Of a stretch of DNA of 64,000 nucleotides, positions 7,999 through 15,510 are shown piece by piece. The position numbers were made by a program, and so were the translations under genes. Numbering within the stretch: the first letter of the stretch is position 1; every line of letters starts with the position of its first letter. The notes beneath the pieces were generated by a model. The model was given only the letters and a program-made list of their open reading frames with translations, was not told the DNA's origin and made no database searches. Source of the stretch: Lachnospiraceae bacterium. Lineage in GTDB: Bacteria > Bacillota > Clostridia > Lachnospirales > Lachnospiraceae. The stretch is taken from contig JAILGE010000030.1 in the NCBI GenBank assembly GCA_024697065.1, positions 1-64,000 of the forward strand. Direction: 5' to 3'.

Positions 7999-10428
7999 TT
8001 GGAAAGATCAGTGATCATAAGAGAATACGGAATTGTTCAGGGTGTTGGTTTCAGACCCTTTATTAAAAGACTTGCCGACAGGTATGCTGTTACAGGAAGT
8101 GTCTGTAATCATGGTCCCTATGTGGAGATCATAGCCCATGGCGAGAGTTCTAAGATAAATGAATTTATTGACAGTATAAATAATGAAGCGCCGGACAGGG
8201 CGGTTATATTAAAGACTGAGATCAGAGATGATGGAACCGGGGAACTGACAGGGAATAGTTTTGAGATAGTGGAGAGCAGGAAAGATGATGGCTTGATATT
8301 TATCCCGCCGGATCTTGCAATATGTGATGACTGTCGACGCGAACTTTTTGACAGAAGAGACCGCAGGTATCTTCATCCCTTTATCAACTGTACCCAGTGC
8401 GGACCGAGACTGACAATTCTTGAGTCCCTGCCATACGACAGAGAGAGAACGGGAATGAAGATATTCCCAATGTGCAGGAGCTGTAAGGGAGAATACGAAG
8501 ATCCGGATACCAGGCGTTTTGATGCACAGCCGATCTGCTGCAACGAATGCGGACCGGAGTTCTATATAGTAGATAAGAATGAAAGCCGCGAAAAACTAAA
8601 AGGGACGGATGCCATAGAGTATGCACGTAGCGTGATCGCAGGTGGAGGTATAGTTGCCGTAAAAGGTATCGGCGGATTTCATCTGGCATGTGATGCTTCA
8701 AATGATGAGGCAGTGAAAAAGCTTCGAAAGAGAAAACATCGTCCGGAAAAACCCTTCGCTGTTATGATGAAAGACATGTCTGTGGTTTTCAGAGAGTGCA
8801 GGGGGATCACGCAGGAAAAGAAGAAGATCCTTGAAGGTACGCAAAAGCCCATATTGCTCCTTGAAAAAAAAGAAGGCGGGAAGCTGTCCGGATCAATAGC
8901 ACCGGATAATCCCACAGTGGGAGTGATGCTGCCCTATGCTCCGGTACAGCTTCTTTTATTCGATCTGCCGGAGAGTGGGATAAAAGATTTTCCGGATATG
9001 CTCGTGATGACCAGCGGAAATATTGCGGGAGCTCCTATCTGCCGCGATGAAGATGAGGTCATCAATGAGCTGTCGGATTTTGTTGACTGTATACTGTCCA
9101 ATGACAGACCGATCCTAACCAGAGCTGATGATTCGGTCATGGATCATCTGGATAACCGTCCTTATATGATAAGGAGATCCCGGGGATATGCACCGTTACC
9201 TTACGCGGTTGATTGCGGTGACGCCGGAGAGGCTACTGTTCTGGCCGTAGGCGGAGAGCTTAAGAATACTTTCTGTATAGTGAAGGGAGAGCTTTTTTAT
9301 CCTTCTTCATATATAGGCGATCTGAGTGATGAACGATCGGAAGAAGTGCTTCGGGAAACCGTAGCACGTTTTGAAGAGATGCTTGAATGCTCGCCGGATC
9401 TGATAGTGTGTGATAAGCATCCTGACTATCGTTCGTCTCAGCTTGCTGAGAGACTGGCCGGGGAGACAGGAGCAAAGCTTATAAAAGTGCAGCATCATTA
9501 TGCACATATAGTTTCATGCATGGCCGAAAATGATCATAAGGATCCTGTAATAGGTGTATCTTTTGACGGTACAGGCTATGGTGATGATGGGACGATATGG
9601 GGTGGAGAGATATTCGCCTGTGACTACAGAGGATATGAACGTTGCGGACACATTTCAGGATTTATGCAGGCGGGAGGAGATGCTTCTTCGAAGGAGGGGT
9701 TCAGGATCGCAATATCAATGGCAGAGCTTTCCGAAGACAAAGAAGCCGCTGAGGAGGTAAGATACCTTCTGTCAGGAGACTACGGATGTCCGGAGAACTT
9801 CGTAAAGATCGATGAAAAAGATGCGGACATCATTGCTGCCATGACACGAAAGAATTTGAACTGTGTAAGATCGACCAGCGCAGGCCGTCTCTTTGATGCC
9901 ATAAGCGCGGTATTAGGTATCAGATCGCGGTCTACTTTTGAAGGTGAGGCTGCCATGGCACTGGAATTTGCAGCAGGCAGATATGCTAAGAGGATGGCAG
10001 AAAAGGGAGAGATACCCGATGACTTCCGAAGTGTGGTTTTACAAACGGAAAGTGGCTTTAATACCGGCGATGGCGTGATCCCTACCGACAGGCTGTTTGC
10101 CCATATTGTGCGGGAAAGGATAAATGCCGTTAAGGGTCATCCGGGGGACGAAAACGCCCTTGCAGAAAATGCAGAAAAGCTTGCATATGAATTTCATCTG
10201 CTGTTGGCGCATATGACAGCGGATGCGGCGGTCGGAGCCGGAAGAGATCGGGGGATATCAACCGTTGCTTTGAGCGGTGGATGTTTTCAAAACAGACTCT
10301 TTACAACATTTGTAAAAGACTGTATCAGTGAAGCGGGAATGGATGTGCTTCTTCATTCGCTTATACCGCCAAATGACGGAGGAATAGCGCTTGGTCAGGC
10401 GGTTGCCGCAAGATGCATGATCAACTGA
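7999..10428 (+). CDS. hypF: HypF, carbamoyl phosphate-dependent carbamoyltransferase
   Basis: HypF uses carbamoyl phosphate and ATP to carbamoylate the HypE C-terminal cysteine, the first step in making the cyanide ligands of [NiFe]-hydrogenase. All modules are present in order: acylphosphatase (VQGVGFRPF near the N-terminus), two CxxC-x18-CxxC zinc fingers (CDDCRRE...CTQCGP and CRSCKGE...CNECGP), a YrdC/Sua5-like domain (KGIGGFHLACDA), and the Kae1-like carbamoyltransferase region with VQHHYAHI and LSGGCFQN. The TTG at 7999 is preferred because AGGAG sits 6 nt upstream and the protein (809 residues) then starts eight residues before the acylphosphatase strand; a TTG at 7915 would only add a non-conserved extension. 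No hypA-E or hydrogenase gene lies in the window. The next gene starts 23 nt downstream. Confidence 0.93.
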   Translation: MERSVIIREYGIVQGVGFRPFIKRLADRYAVTGSVCNHGPYVEIIAHGESSKINEFIDSINNEAPDRAVILKTEIRDDGTGELTGNSFEIVESRKDDGLIFIPPDLAICDDCRRELFDRRDRRYLHPFINCTQCGPRLTILESLPYDRERTGMKIFPMCRSCKGEYEDPDTRRFDAQPICCNECGPEFYIVDKNESREKLKGTDAIEYARSVIAGGGIVAVKGIGGFHLACDASNDEAVKKLRKRKHRPEKPFAVMMKDMSVVFRECRGITQEKKKILEGTQKPILLLEKKEGGKLSGSIAPDNPTVGVMLPYAPVQLLLFDLPESGIKDFPDMLVMTSGNIAGAPICRDEDEVINELSDFVDCILSNDRPILTRADDSVMDHLDNRPYMIRRSRGYAPLPYAVDCGDAGEATVLAVGGELKNTFCIVKGELFYPSSYIGDLSDERSEEVLRETVARFEEMLECSPDLIVCDKHPDYRSSQLAERLAGETGAKLIKVQHHYAHIVSCMAENDHKDPVIGVSFDGTGYGDDGTIWGGEIFACDYRGYERCGHISGFMQAGGDASSKEGFRIAISMAELSEDKEAAEEVRYLLSGDYGCPENFVKIDEKDADIIAAMTRKNLNCVRSTSAGRLFDAISAVLGIRSRSTFEGEAAMALEFAAGRYAKRMAEKGEIPDDFRSVVLQTESGFNTGDGVIPTDRLFAHIVRERINAVKGHPGDENALAENAEKLAYEFHLLLAHMTADAAVGAGRDRGISTVALSGGCFQNRLFTTFVKDCISEAGMDVLLHSLIPPNDGGIALGQAVAARCMIN

Positions 10429-10451
10429 GCAATATATGAAAAGAGAGTGTT

Positions 10452-11111
10452 ATGAGCAAGATAGAATTTAAGAAACCGGGTAATTTCGTATACCCCGTTC
10501 CCGCAGTGCTTGTAAGCTGTGGGAGAACAGACGGAAGTAAAAATATCTTTACGGTGGCATGGACAGGGACAGTGTGTTCAGACCCTCCGATGGTCTATAT
10601 ATCCGTAAGAAAAGAGAGATTTTCTTATGATATCATTAAGGAATCGGGGGAATTTGTTATCAACCTTCCGGATGAAAAGATGGTGCGTGCTCTTGATTAT
10701 TGTGGCTGCACTACGGGAGCAAAGGTGGATAAGTATAAGGAATGCGGATTAAGCACAGAGGAAAGCTCTAAGGTTTCCGCACCTTCAATTGCCGAGTCTC
10801 CGGTTTCCATCGAATGTAAGGTTAAGGAAATAATTCCTTTGGGAACGCATGATATGTTTTTAGCGGAAGTACTGGCAGTCCGTGTCGAGGACAGATATAT
10901 AGATGAGAGGGGCGCGTTCCATATGGATGATGTAAAGCTCATCGCTTATGAACACGGTCAGTACAGGGCGCTGGGAGCAAAGCTCGGTTCCTTCGGTTAT
11001 TCCGTTAAGAAGGAAAAAATCCACGGACGCAGGAAGCGGAAAAATAATAAGGATATGAAAGATCAAAAAAGCCGGAAGAATCATATAAACAGTAAACGAA
11101 AGGATAGATGA
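10452..11111 (+). CDS. Flavin reductase-like (flavoredoxin) protein
   Basis: 219 residues of the flavin reductase/DIM6-NTAB family. Seen: VSCGRTDGSKNIFTVAWTG (FMN-binding strand region), PPMVYISVRK, FVINLPDE and a CGCTTGAKVDKYKECGL segment typical of flavoredoxin-like members. Such proteins bind FMN and shuttle electrons or reduce free flavin. The last 40 residues are a highly basic tail (RKRKNNK...), unusual for the family and possibly nucleic-acid or membrane-surface binding. It sits between hypF and the LigB-AMMECR1 fusion with 1-nt to 23-nt spacing, so it belongs to the same operon. Confidence 0.85.
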   Translation: MSKIEFKKPGNFVYPVPAVLVSCGRTDGSKNIFTVAWTGTVCSDPPMVYISVRKERFSYDIIKESGEFVINLPDEKMVRALDYCGCTTGAKVDKYKECGLSTEESSKVSAPSIAESPVSIECKVKEIIPLGTHDMFLAEVLAVRVEDRYIDERGAFHMDDVKLIAYEHGQYRALGAKLGSFGYSVKKEKIHGRRKRKNNKDMKDQKSRKNHINSKRKDR

Positions 11112-11112
11112 T

Positions 11113-12531
11113 ATGTCTGTAATCTGCAGTGTGATGGTCCCTCATCCTCCAATGATAGTACCGGAGATAGGTAAGGGAAGCGAGAAGATGGTAAAGGATA
11201 CGGCGGACAGCTACATGTCTGCTATGGATTTTATTGTCCAGCATGATCCGGATACTGTAGTGATCGCAAGTCCCCATACCGTGATGTACGGTGATTATTT
11301 TCATATATCTCCCGGAAGTGCGGCGGAAGGAAGCTTCGCTCAGTTTGGTGCGCCTCAGATTAAGATAAGTGCCCGGTACGATGAAGAACTTGTGTCTGCA
11401 CTATGTGCCCTGGCAGATGAGGCGGGATTTCCCGCGGGTGTTGAGGGAGAACGTGATCCGTATCTCGATCACGGTACAATGGTGCCGCTTTATTTTTTGA
11501 AAAAATCCTATGAAAAAGCCGGCAGGGAGATGAAGTGCCGGATCGTAAGAGTGGGTCTCTCAGGGCTTTCTTTTGCAGATCATTACAGGCTGGGTGAGAT
11601 GATCGCGGAGGCATCCGATAAGTTAGGGAGGAAAGTTGCATTTATCGCCAGCGGTGATCTTTCTCATAAGCTTAAAGAAGACGGCCCGTACGGTTTTGCA
11701 AAGGAAGGTCCCGTATATGATGAGAAGATAATGGATGTTATGGGACGCGCTGCTTTCGGAGAGCTTTTGGAGTTTGAGCCTTCTCTTTGCAGTAAGGCAG
11801 CAGAGTGCGGACACAGATCATTTATCATAATGGCAGGTGCTCTTGATAAGAGAGAAGTCAGGGCGCAGAGATTTTCCCATGAGGATGTTACAGGCGTCGG
11901 TTACGGCGTATGTATCTACAATGCTATGGGTGAAGACGGCAGCAGGAATTTCCTGGAGATATATGAGAAGGAAAAAGCTGAACAAATAGAGAAAATGAGA
12001 AAAAACGAAGATATTTATCTGCTCCTTGCCAGGACATCCCTGGAATATTATGTGCTGACGGGGCAGCCCTGGGGCGTGCCGGATGATGTTCCGGAAGATA
12101 TGATGAACAGGAAAGCAGGTGCTTTTGTATCTCTGCATAAGAACGGCGAACTGCGGGGATGCATAGGCACCACAGAAGCTGTTCGTGACAGTCTTGCAGA
12201 AGAGATAATCATGAATGCCATATCCGCAGGTACTCACGATCCCAGATTCCCGAGAGTCAGGAAGGATGAATTACAGGAGCTTGAATATAACGTGGATGTG
12301 CTTTCGGAAGCAGAGCCTGTATCATCCACAGACGAATTGGATGTGAAGAAATACGGAGTGATCGTCAGCAAGGATTCCAGAAGGGGGCTCTTACTCCCCG
12401 ACCTCGAAGGTGTGGACACAGTTGAGGAGCAGCTTAGCATAGCAAAGCGCAAAGCCGGTATCAGCGAAATAGAAAGCGGTGTGAAGATCGAACGCTTTAC
12501 GGTAGAGAGACACTCCTGCAAAGAGGAATAA
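11113..12531 (+). CDS. LigB/MEMO-like domain fused to AMMECR1 domain
   Basis: 472 residues. Residues about 1-270 match the class III extradiol dioxygenase LigB / MEMO1 fold: VPHPPMIVPEIG, ASPHT, DHGTMVPLYFL and ASGDLSH supply the histidines and acids that would bind a metal. Residues about 295-472 are an AMMECR1 domain with its hallmark LRGCIGT motif and HDPRFPRV. This is the composition of proteins A and B of the AmmeMemoRadiSam system, here as one polypeptide; the radical SAM partner is not in the window. The biochemical role is not established; a redox or RNA/cofactor modification role has been suggested for the family. It starts 1 nt after the flavoprotein. Confidence 0.88.
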   Translation: MSVICSVMVPHPPMIVPEIGKGSEKMVKDTADSYMSAMDFIVQHDPDTVVIASPHTVMYGDYFHISPGSAAEGSFAQFGAPQIKISARYDEELVSALCALADEAGFPAGVEGERDPYLDHGTMVPLYFLKKSYEKAGREMKCRIVRVGLSGLSFADHYRLGEMIAEASDKLGRKVAFIASGDLSHKLKEDGPYGFAKEGPVYDEKIMDVMGRAAFGELLEFEPSLCSKAAECGHRSFIIMAGALDKREVRAQRFSHEDVTGVGYGVCIYNAMGEDGSRNFLEIYEKEKAEQIEKMRKNEDIYLLLARTSLEYYVLTGQPWGVPDDVPEDMMNRKAGAFVSLHKNGELRGCIGTTEAVRDSLAEEIIMNAISAGTHDPRFPRVRKDELQELEYNVDVLSEAEPVSSTDELDVKKYGVIVSKDSRRGLLLPDLEGVDTVEEQLSIAKRKAGISEIESGVKIERFTVERHSCKEE

Positions 12532-12537
12532 AGTTTA

Positions 12538-13161
12538 ATGGCAAGATACTACATAGCGGATCTGCATTTTTATCATGAAGCCTTGAACGATCGGATGGAC
12601 TGCAGGGGCTTTGCATCGGCCGAAGAAATGAATGAGTATATGATAACCAGGTGGAACGCCCGTGTCAGGAAGAATGATGAGGTAGTAATACTGGGAGATC
12701 TTTCCATGGAAAAGGCGACACTGACCATGGATGTGATAAAGCGTCTTAAGGGCAAAAAGATGCTGATCGAAGGGAATCATGACAGGTACCTGAGAGAGGC
12801 GACCTTCGACAGGAGTCTTTTTGAATGGATAAAATCTTATGCAGAGATGCATGACAACGGAAGAAAAGTGATACTCAGTCACTATCCTGTTTTTTGCTAT
12901 AACGGCCAGTATAAGCTTACCGATAAAGGGAAAGCCAGAACTTATATGCTTTATGGACATGTTCATAATACTTATGACGAAGCTCTGGTCATGAAGTTTC
13001 AGAAAGAGACACGTAAGCAGTCGCGGCCGGTATATGGAAGAGATACAGAGTTGTCCATACCCTGTAATATGATCAACTGCTTCTGTATGTTTTCGGACTA
13101 TACTCCGTTATCGCTTGATGAATGGATAGAAGTTCAAAAGAAGAGAGAAGCAGAAGTTTAA
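12538..13161 (+). CDS. Calcineurin-like metallophosphoesterase
   Basis: 207 residues with the complete metallophosphoesterase motif set: ADLHF (D-x-H), GDLS, GNHDR, LSHYP and YGHVHNT. These ligate two metal ions for hydrolysis of phosphodiesters or monoesters; the substrate is unknown. Bacterial members of this size act on nucleic acid ends, dinucleotides or cyclic nucleotides. The GAGGAATAAAG ribosome site overlaps the end of the previous gene, so it is the last gene of the hypF operon. Confidence 0.85.
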   Translation: MARYYIADLHFYHEALNDRMDCRGFASAEEMNEYMITRWNARVRKNDEVVILGDLSMEKATLTMDVIKRLKGKKMLIEGNHDRYLREATFDRSLFEWIKSYAEMHDNGRKVILSHYPVFCYNGQYKLTDKGKARTYMLYGHVHNTYDEALVMKFQKETRKQSRPVYGRDTELSIPCNMINCFCMFSDYTPLSLDEWIEVQKKREAEV

Positions 13162-13163
13162 GA

Positions 13164-13200
13164 GTAAAAAAACGCATCCTACTGTGAGGATGCGTTTTGT
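13164..13200. terminator. Bidirectional intrinsic terminator
   Basis: Perfect 10-bp stem AACGCATCCT (13171-13180) / AGGATGCGTT (13187-13196), loop ACTGTG, with an A-run on the left and T-run on the right. It ends the hypF operon and, on the other strand, purC. Confidence 0.85.
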
Positions 13201-13219
13201 CTTTATATTGTAGTTCTGA

Positions 13220-14107
13220 TCACAGATCTTTGCCTGTAAGAAGTTTGTATGCCTGAAGGTATTTGTCGATGGTCTTGTTAACGATATCTTCGGGAAGAAC
13301 CCATGCATCGGGATTTTCCTTATTTTCGTTGGCATCGGACTTGAGCCAGTCTCTTGCGAACTGCTTGTCGAAGGAAGGCTGACCGTGACCTGCTTCATAT
13401 CCCTCTGCGGGCCAGAATCTGGATGAATCGGGTGTAAGCATCTCATCTCCAAGGATGATATTGCCGTTTTCATCGAGGCCGAATTCGAATTTTGTATCTG
13501 CGATGATGATGCCCTTTGTCAGAGCGTAATCAGCACACTTTTTATATAATGCGATGGTGTAGTCGCGAAGCTTTTCGGCATATTCCCTGCCCTTTCCGGG
13601 GAAGTGCTTCTCAAGATGATCTATACTCTGCTCAAAAGAGATATTTTCATCGTGATCGCCGATCTCAGCTTTTGTGGAAGGTGTGTAAATAGGCTCAGGG
13701 AGCTTATCTGATTCCTTTAAGCCTTCGGGAAGCTTGATGCCGCATACGGTACCGTTCTTCTGATAGCTTGCCCAGCCGGATCCTGTGATGTATCCACGAA
13801 CGATGCACTCGATGGGAAGCATATTAAGCTTCCTGCACATCATGGAGTTGCCGTCAAAATCAGGCTGTCTGAAGAATTCGGGCATATCTTTTACATCTGC
13901 GCTGATCATATGGTTGGGGATGATATCCTTTGTAAGGTCGAACCAGAATTTGGACATCTGGGTAAGTACCGCCCCCTTCTTTACGATCTTATTCTTAAGT
14001 ATGACATCGAAACAGCTGATACGGTCGGTTGCCACCATAATGAGGCTGTCGCCGTTGTCATAGATCTCTCTGACTTTTCCTTCTTTGATAGGTTTGAATT
14101 CGGTCAT
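13220..14107 (-). CDS. purC: Phosphoribosylaminoimidazole-succinocarboxamide synthase (SAICAR synthetase)
   Basis: Catalyses ATP-dependent ligation of aspartate to CAIR in purine biosynthesis. The N-terminus PIKEGKVREIYDNGDSLIMVATDRIS, IVRGYITGSGWASY and the GIIIADTKFEFG/DSSRFWP segments are diagnostic. The start is placed at 14107 because GGAGGAG lies directly upstream on the minus strand (14111-14117); an ATG at 14143 would add 12 unsupported residues and place that SD inside the gene. Length is then 295 residues, normal for this long-form subfamily. Monocistronic, no other pur gene nearby. Confidence 0.96.
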   Translation of the reverse strand: MTEFKPIKEGKVREIYDNGDSLIMVATDRISCFDVILKNKIVKKGAVLTQMSKFWFDLTKDIIPNHMISADVKDMPEFFRQPDFDGNSMMCRKLNMLPIECIVRGYITGSGWASYQKNGTVCGIKLPEGLKESDKLPEPIYTPSTKAEIGDHDENISFEQSIDHLEKHFPGKGREYAEKLRDYTIALYKKCADYALTKGIIIADTKFEFGLDENGNIILGDEMLTPDSSRFWPAEGYEAGHGQPSFDKQFARDWLKSDANENKENPDAWVLPEDIVNKTIDKYLQAYKLLTGKDL

Positions 14108-14162
14108 TTTCTCCTCCATGTGCGCGGTGGGGCGCTTTTTCATATATTAATGATAGATTTCT

Positions 14163-14191
14163 AGAATAGTGTTTTTAATAAAAAGTGTCAA
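14163..14191 (-). promoter_or_regulatory. purC promoter
   Basis: On the minus strand TTGACA (14186-14191), 17-nt spacer, TATTCT (14163-14168), about 55 nt before the start codon. No palindromic PurR-type operator or purine riboswitch could be recognised in the short leader. Confidence 0.75.
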
Positions 14192-14283
14192 TAGTCCTGA
14201 ATATATGAATATGCCGTATCTAGTGATATAATAAGTGAGCAGAACCTTAAATCGGGGAGTACACATCGGGGAGCCATACTATC

Positions 14284-15054
14284 ATGCTTAAAAAGGTGAC
14301 TTTTATAAATGTGGGCGGTTTCATCGCCGGAACCGTAAAAGAGGCTTTTAAGAGAGCCCAGATGGAAGTAAATGACGCTGAACCCAAGGCTGAGGTAATA
14401 AGAAAGCTTGCGGGTACGCGTGATGTGATAGTTATTCTTTTAGGTGATTATCCTCACAGTAATGAGGATTTCTATAAGGAACTCAGTAATCTCTGCTCTA
14501 TGCAGGACAGACTGTTCATTCTCGGTGAGCAGCTTCAGATCAACGAATTCAAGAAGCTTGTTCCCGGTATCATCATATCAAAAGAGTTCAGAAGACCCTT
14601 TAATACAAGTGATATAGTTGAAGCGATAGAAGCCCATGATATGCTGGACAACAGTGTTGTGGGGAGAAAGAAGATACTGGTAATAGATGATGACCCCATT
14701 TATTTACGGTCTGTAAAGCAGTGGCTTTCCGGAGATTTTTCTGTCTCTGTGGTAAGCTCGGGATTCGAAGCCATCAAATATCTTGTAAATGCTACGCCGG
14801 ATCTGATCCTTCTGGATTATCAGATGCCTGCGGCAAACGGGCCTACAGTATTTTCAATGATAAGAGATAATGAGGCAACAAAACATATTCCCATTATCTT
14901 CCTTACGGGAAAGAGTGATAAGGAAAGTGTTATGAAGGTCCTGGAGTTAAAGCCGGACGGATATCTGTTAAAGAATATGAACGGTCTCCAGATACATAGA
15001 GCGATAAAAGAGTTCTTTGAATCTCCGGATCATAAGATCAAAAGTAATCTTTGA
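14284..15054 (+). CDS. Response regulator with two receiver domains, the first degenerate
   Basis: 256 residues. Residues about 130-250 form a canonical receiver: ILVIDDDP acidic pair, phosphoacceptor Asp in LLDYQMP, Thr in FLTGKSD and Lys in DGYLLK. Residues about 1-120 have a receiver-like pattern (FINVGGF, VIVILLGDYP, FILGEQ, ISKEFRRPF) but lack the acidic pocket, so this half is probably a non-phosphorylated docking or dimerisation module. There is no output domain; it likely signals by protein contact. GGGGAG precedes the ATG and a TATAAT (14227-14232) lies about 52 nt upstream without a good -35. No kinase is adjacent. Confidence 0.85.
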   Translation: MLKKVTFINVGGFIAGTVKEAFKRAQMEVNDAEPKAEVIRKLAGTRDVIVILLGDYPHSNEDFYKELSNLCSMQDRLFILGEQLQINEFKKLVPGIIISKEFRRPFNTSDIVEAIEAHDMLDNSVVGRKKILVIDDDPIYLRSVKQWLSGDFSVSVVSSGFEAIKYLVNATPDLILLDYQMPAANGPTVFSMIRDNEATKHIPIIFLTGKSDKESVMKVLELKPDGYLLKNMNGLQIHRAIKEFFESPDHKIKSNL

Positions 15055-15301
15055 GAACCAGCTCGGTGATTCCATCGTTGCTCCCGCTCTCGATCCTTTT
15101 TACCCTCGGCTCCCTGCCATAGCTGTACTCCTCGCGTATCATCCTGTAGAGACTTGTTCCCCGGTGATACCCGTGAATTAGGCGTATGCGGTATATGCCG
15201 ACACCTGCGCTGTCCAGGGCTTTATCTATTCTGGTCTTAGCCTCCTCGGCACGCATCCCGTGCAGATCCAATTCTATTATTCCCGATAGATTAAGATTCA
15301 T
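15038..15301 (-). CDS. Small Smr-domain protein
   Basis: About 87 residues almost entirely made of an Smr domain: LDLHGMRAEEA near the N-terminus, LIHGYHRGT (the H-G-x-G type motif) and a C-terminal strand. Stand-alone Smr proteins are nucleases or nucleic-acid binders; MutS2 carries the same domain. The ATG at 15301 starts four residues before the first strand, though no clear ribosome site precedes it; the frame is open upstream to a TTG at 15424 with a hydrophobic, non-conserved stretch. The 3' end overlaps the convergent response regulator by 17 bp. Confidence 0.7.
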   Translation of the reverse strand: MNLNLSGIIELDLHGMRAEEAKTRIDKALDSAGVGIYRIRLIHGYHRGTSLYRMIREEYSYGREPRVKRIESGSNDGITELVLKDYF

Positions 15302-15425
15302 AAATGAATGATAACATAAATGATAAAGAACTTCCTGTATAAGGATAAGGATCGGGATTAGACTTATTACAAGTTTTACGGATCTGAAGCCAGCTAAATT
15401 AGCAGGAATGCTGTTAAGCAACAAA

Positions 15426-15454
15426 TTGACTTGATGAAACTCAATAATTATAAT
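15426..15454 (+). promoter_or_regulatory. Strong promoter for the ABC-F gene
   Basis: TTGACT (15426-15431), 17-nt spacer, TATAAT (15449-15454), predicting transcription start near 15461, inside the left arm of the terminator-like hairpin that follows. Confidence 0.75.
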
Positions 15455-15458
15455 GATT

Positions 15459-15494
15459 CATATGCTGCGTCTTATTCGCAGCATATGTTTTTTT
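15459..15494 (+). terminator. Terminator-like hairpin in the ABC-F leader
   Basis: Perfect 11-bp stem CATATGCTGCG (15459-15469) / CGCAGCATATG (15477-15487), 7-nt loop, then seven T (15488-15494). The ribosome site AAGGGTGG of the ABC-F gene begins 1 nt later. It looks like an intrinsic terminator but stands between the gene's own promoter and its start codon; it may stop readthrough from upstream, act as a 5' stabilising hairpin, or attenuate expression. Confidence 0.75.
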
Positions 15495-15510
15495 AAGGGT
15501 GGAAATATTT

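Noticed and set aside
15434-15496. 20-codon ORF spanning the ABC-F leader hairpin, considered as an attenuation leader peptide
   Set aside because: Its ATG lies between the -35 and -10 of the best promoter, so transcripts from that promoter lack it, and no ribosome site precedes it. It would count only if an upstream start site were found.
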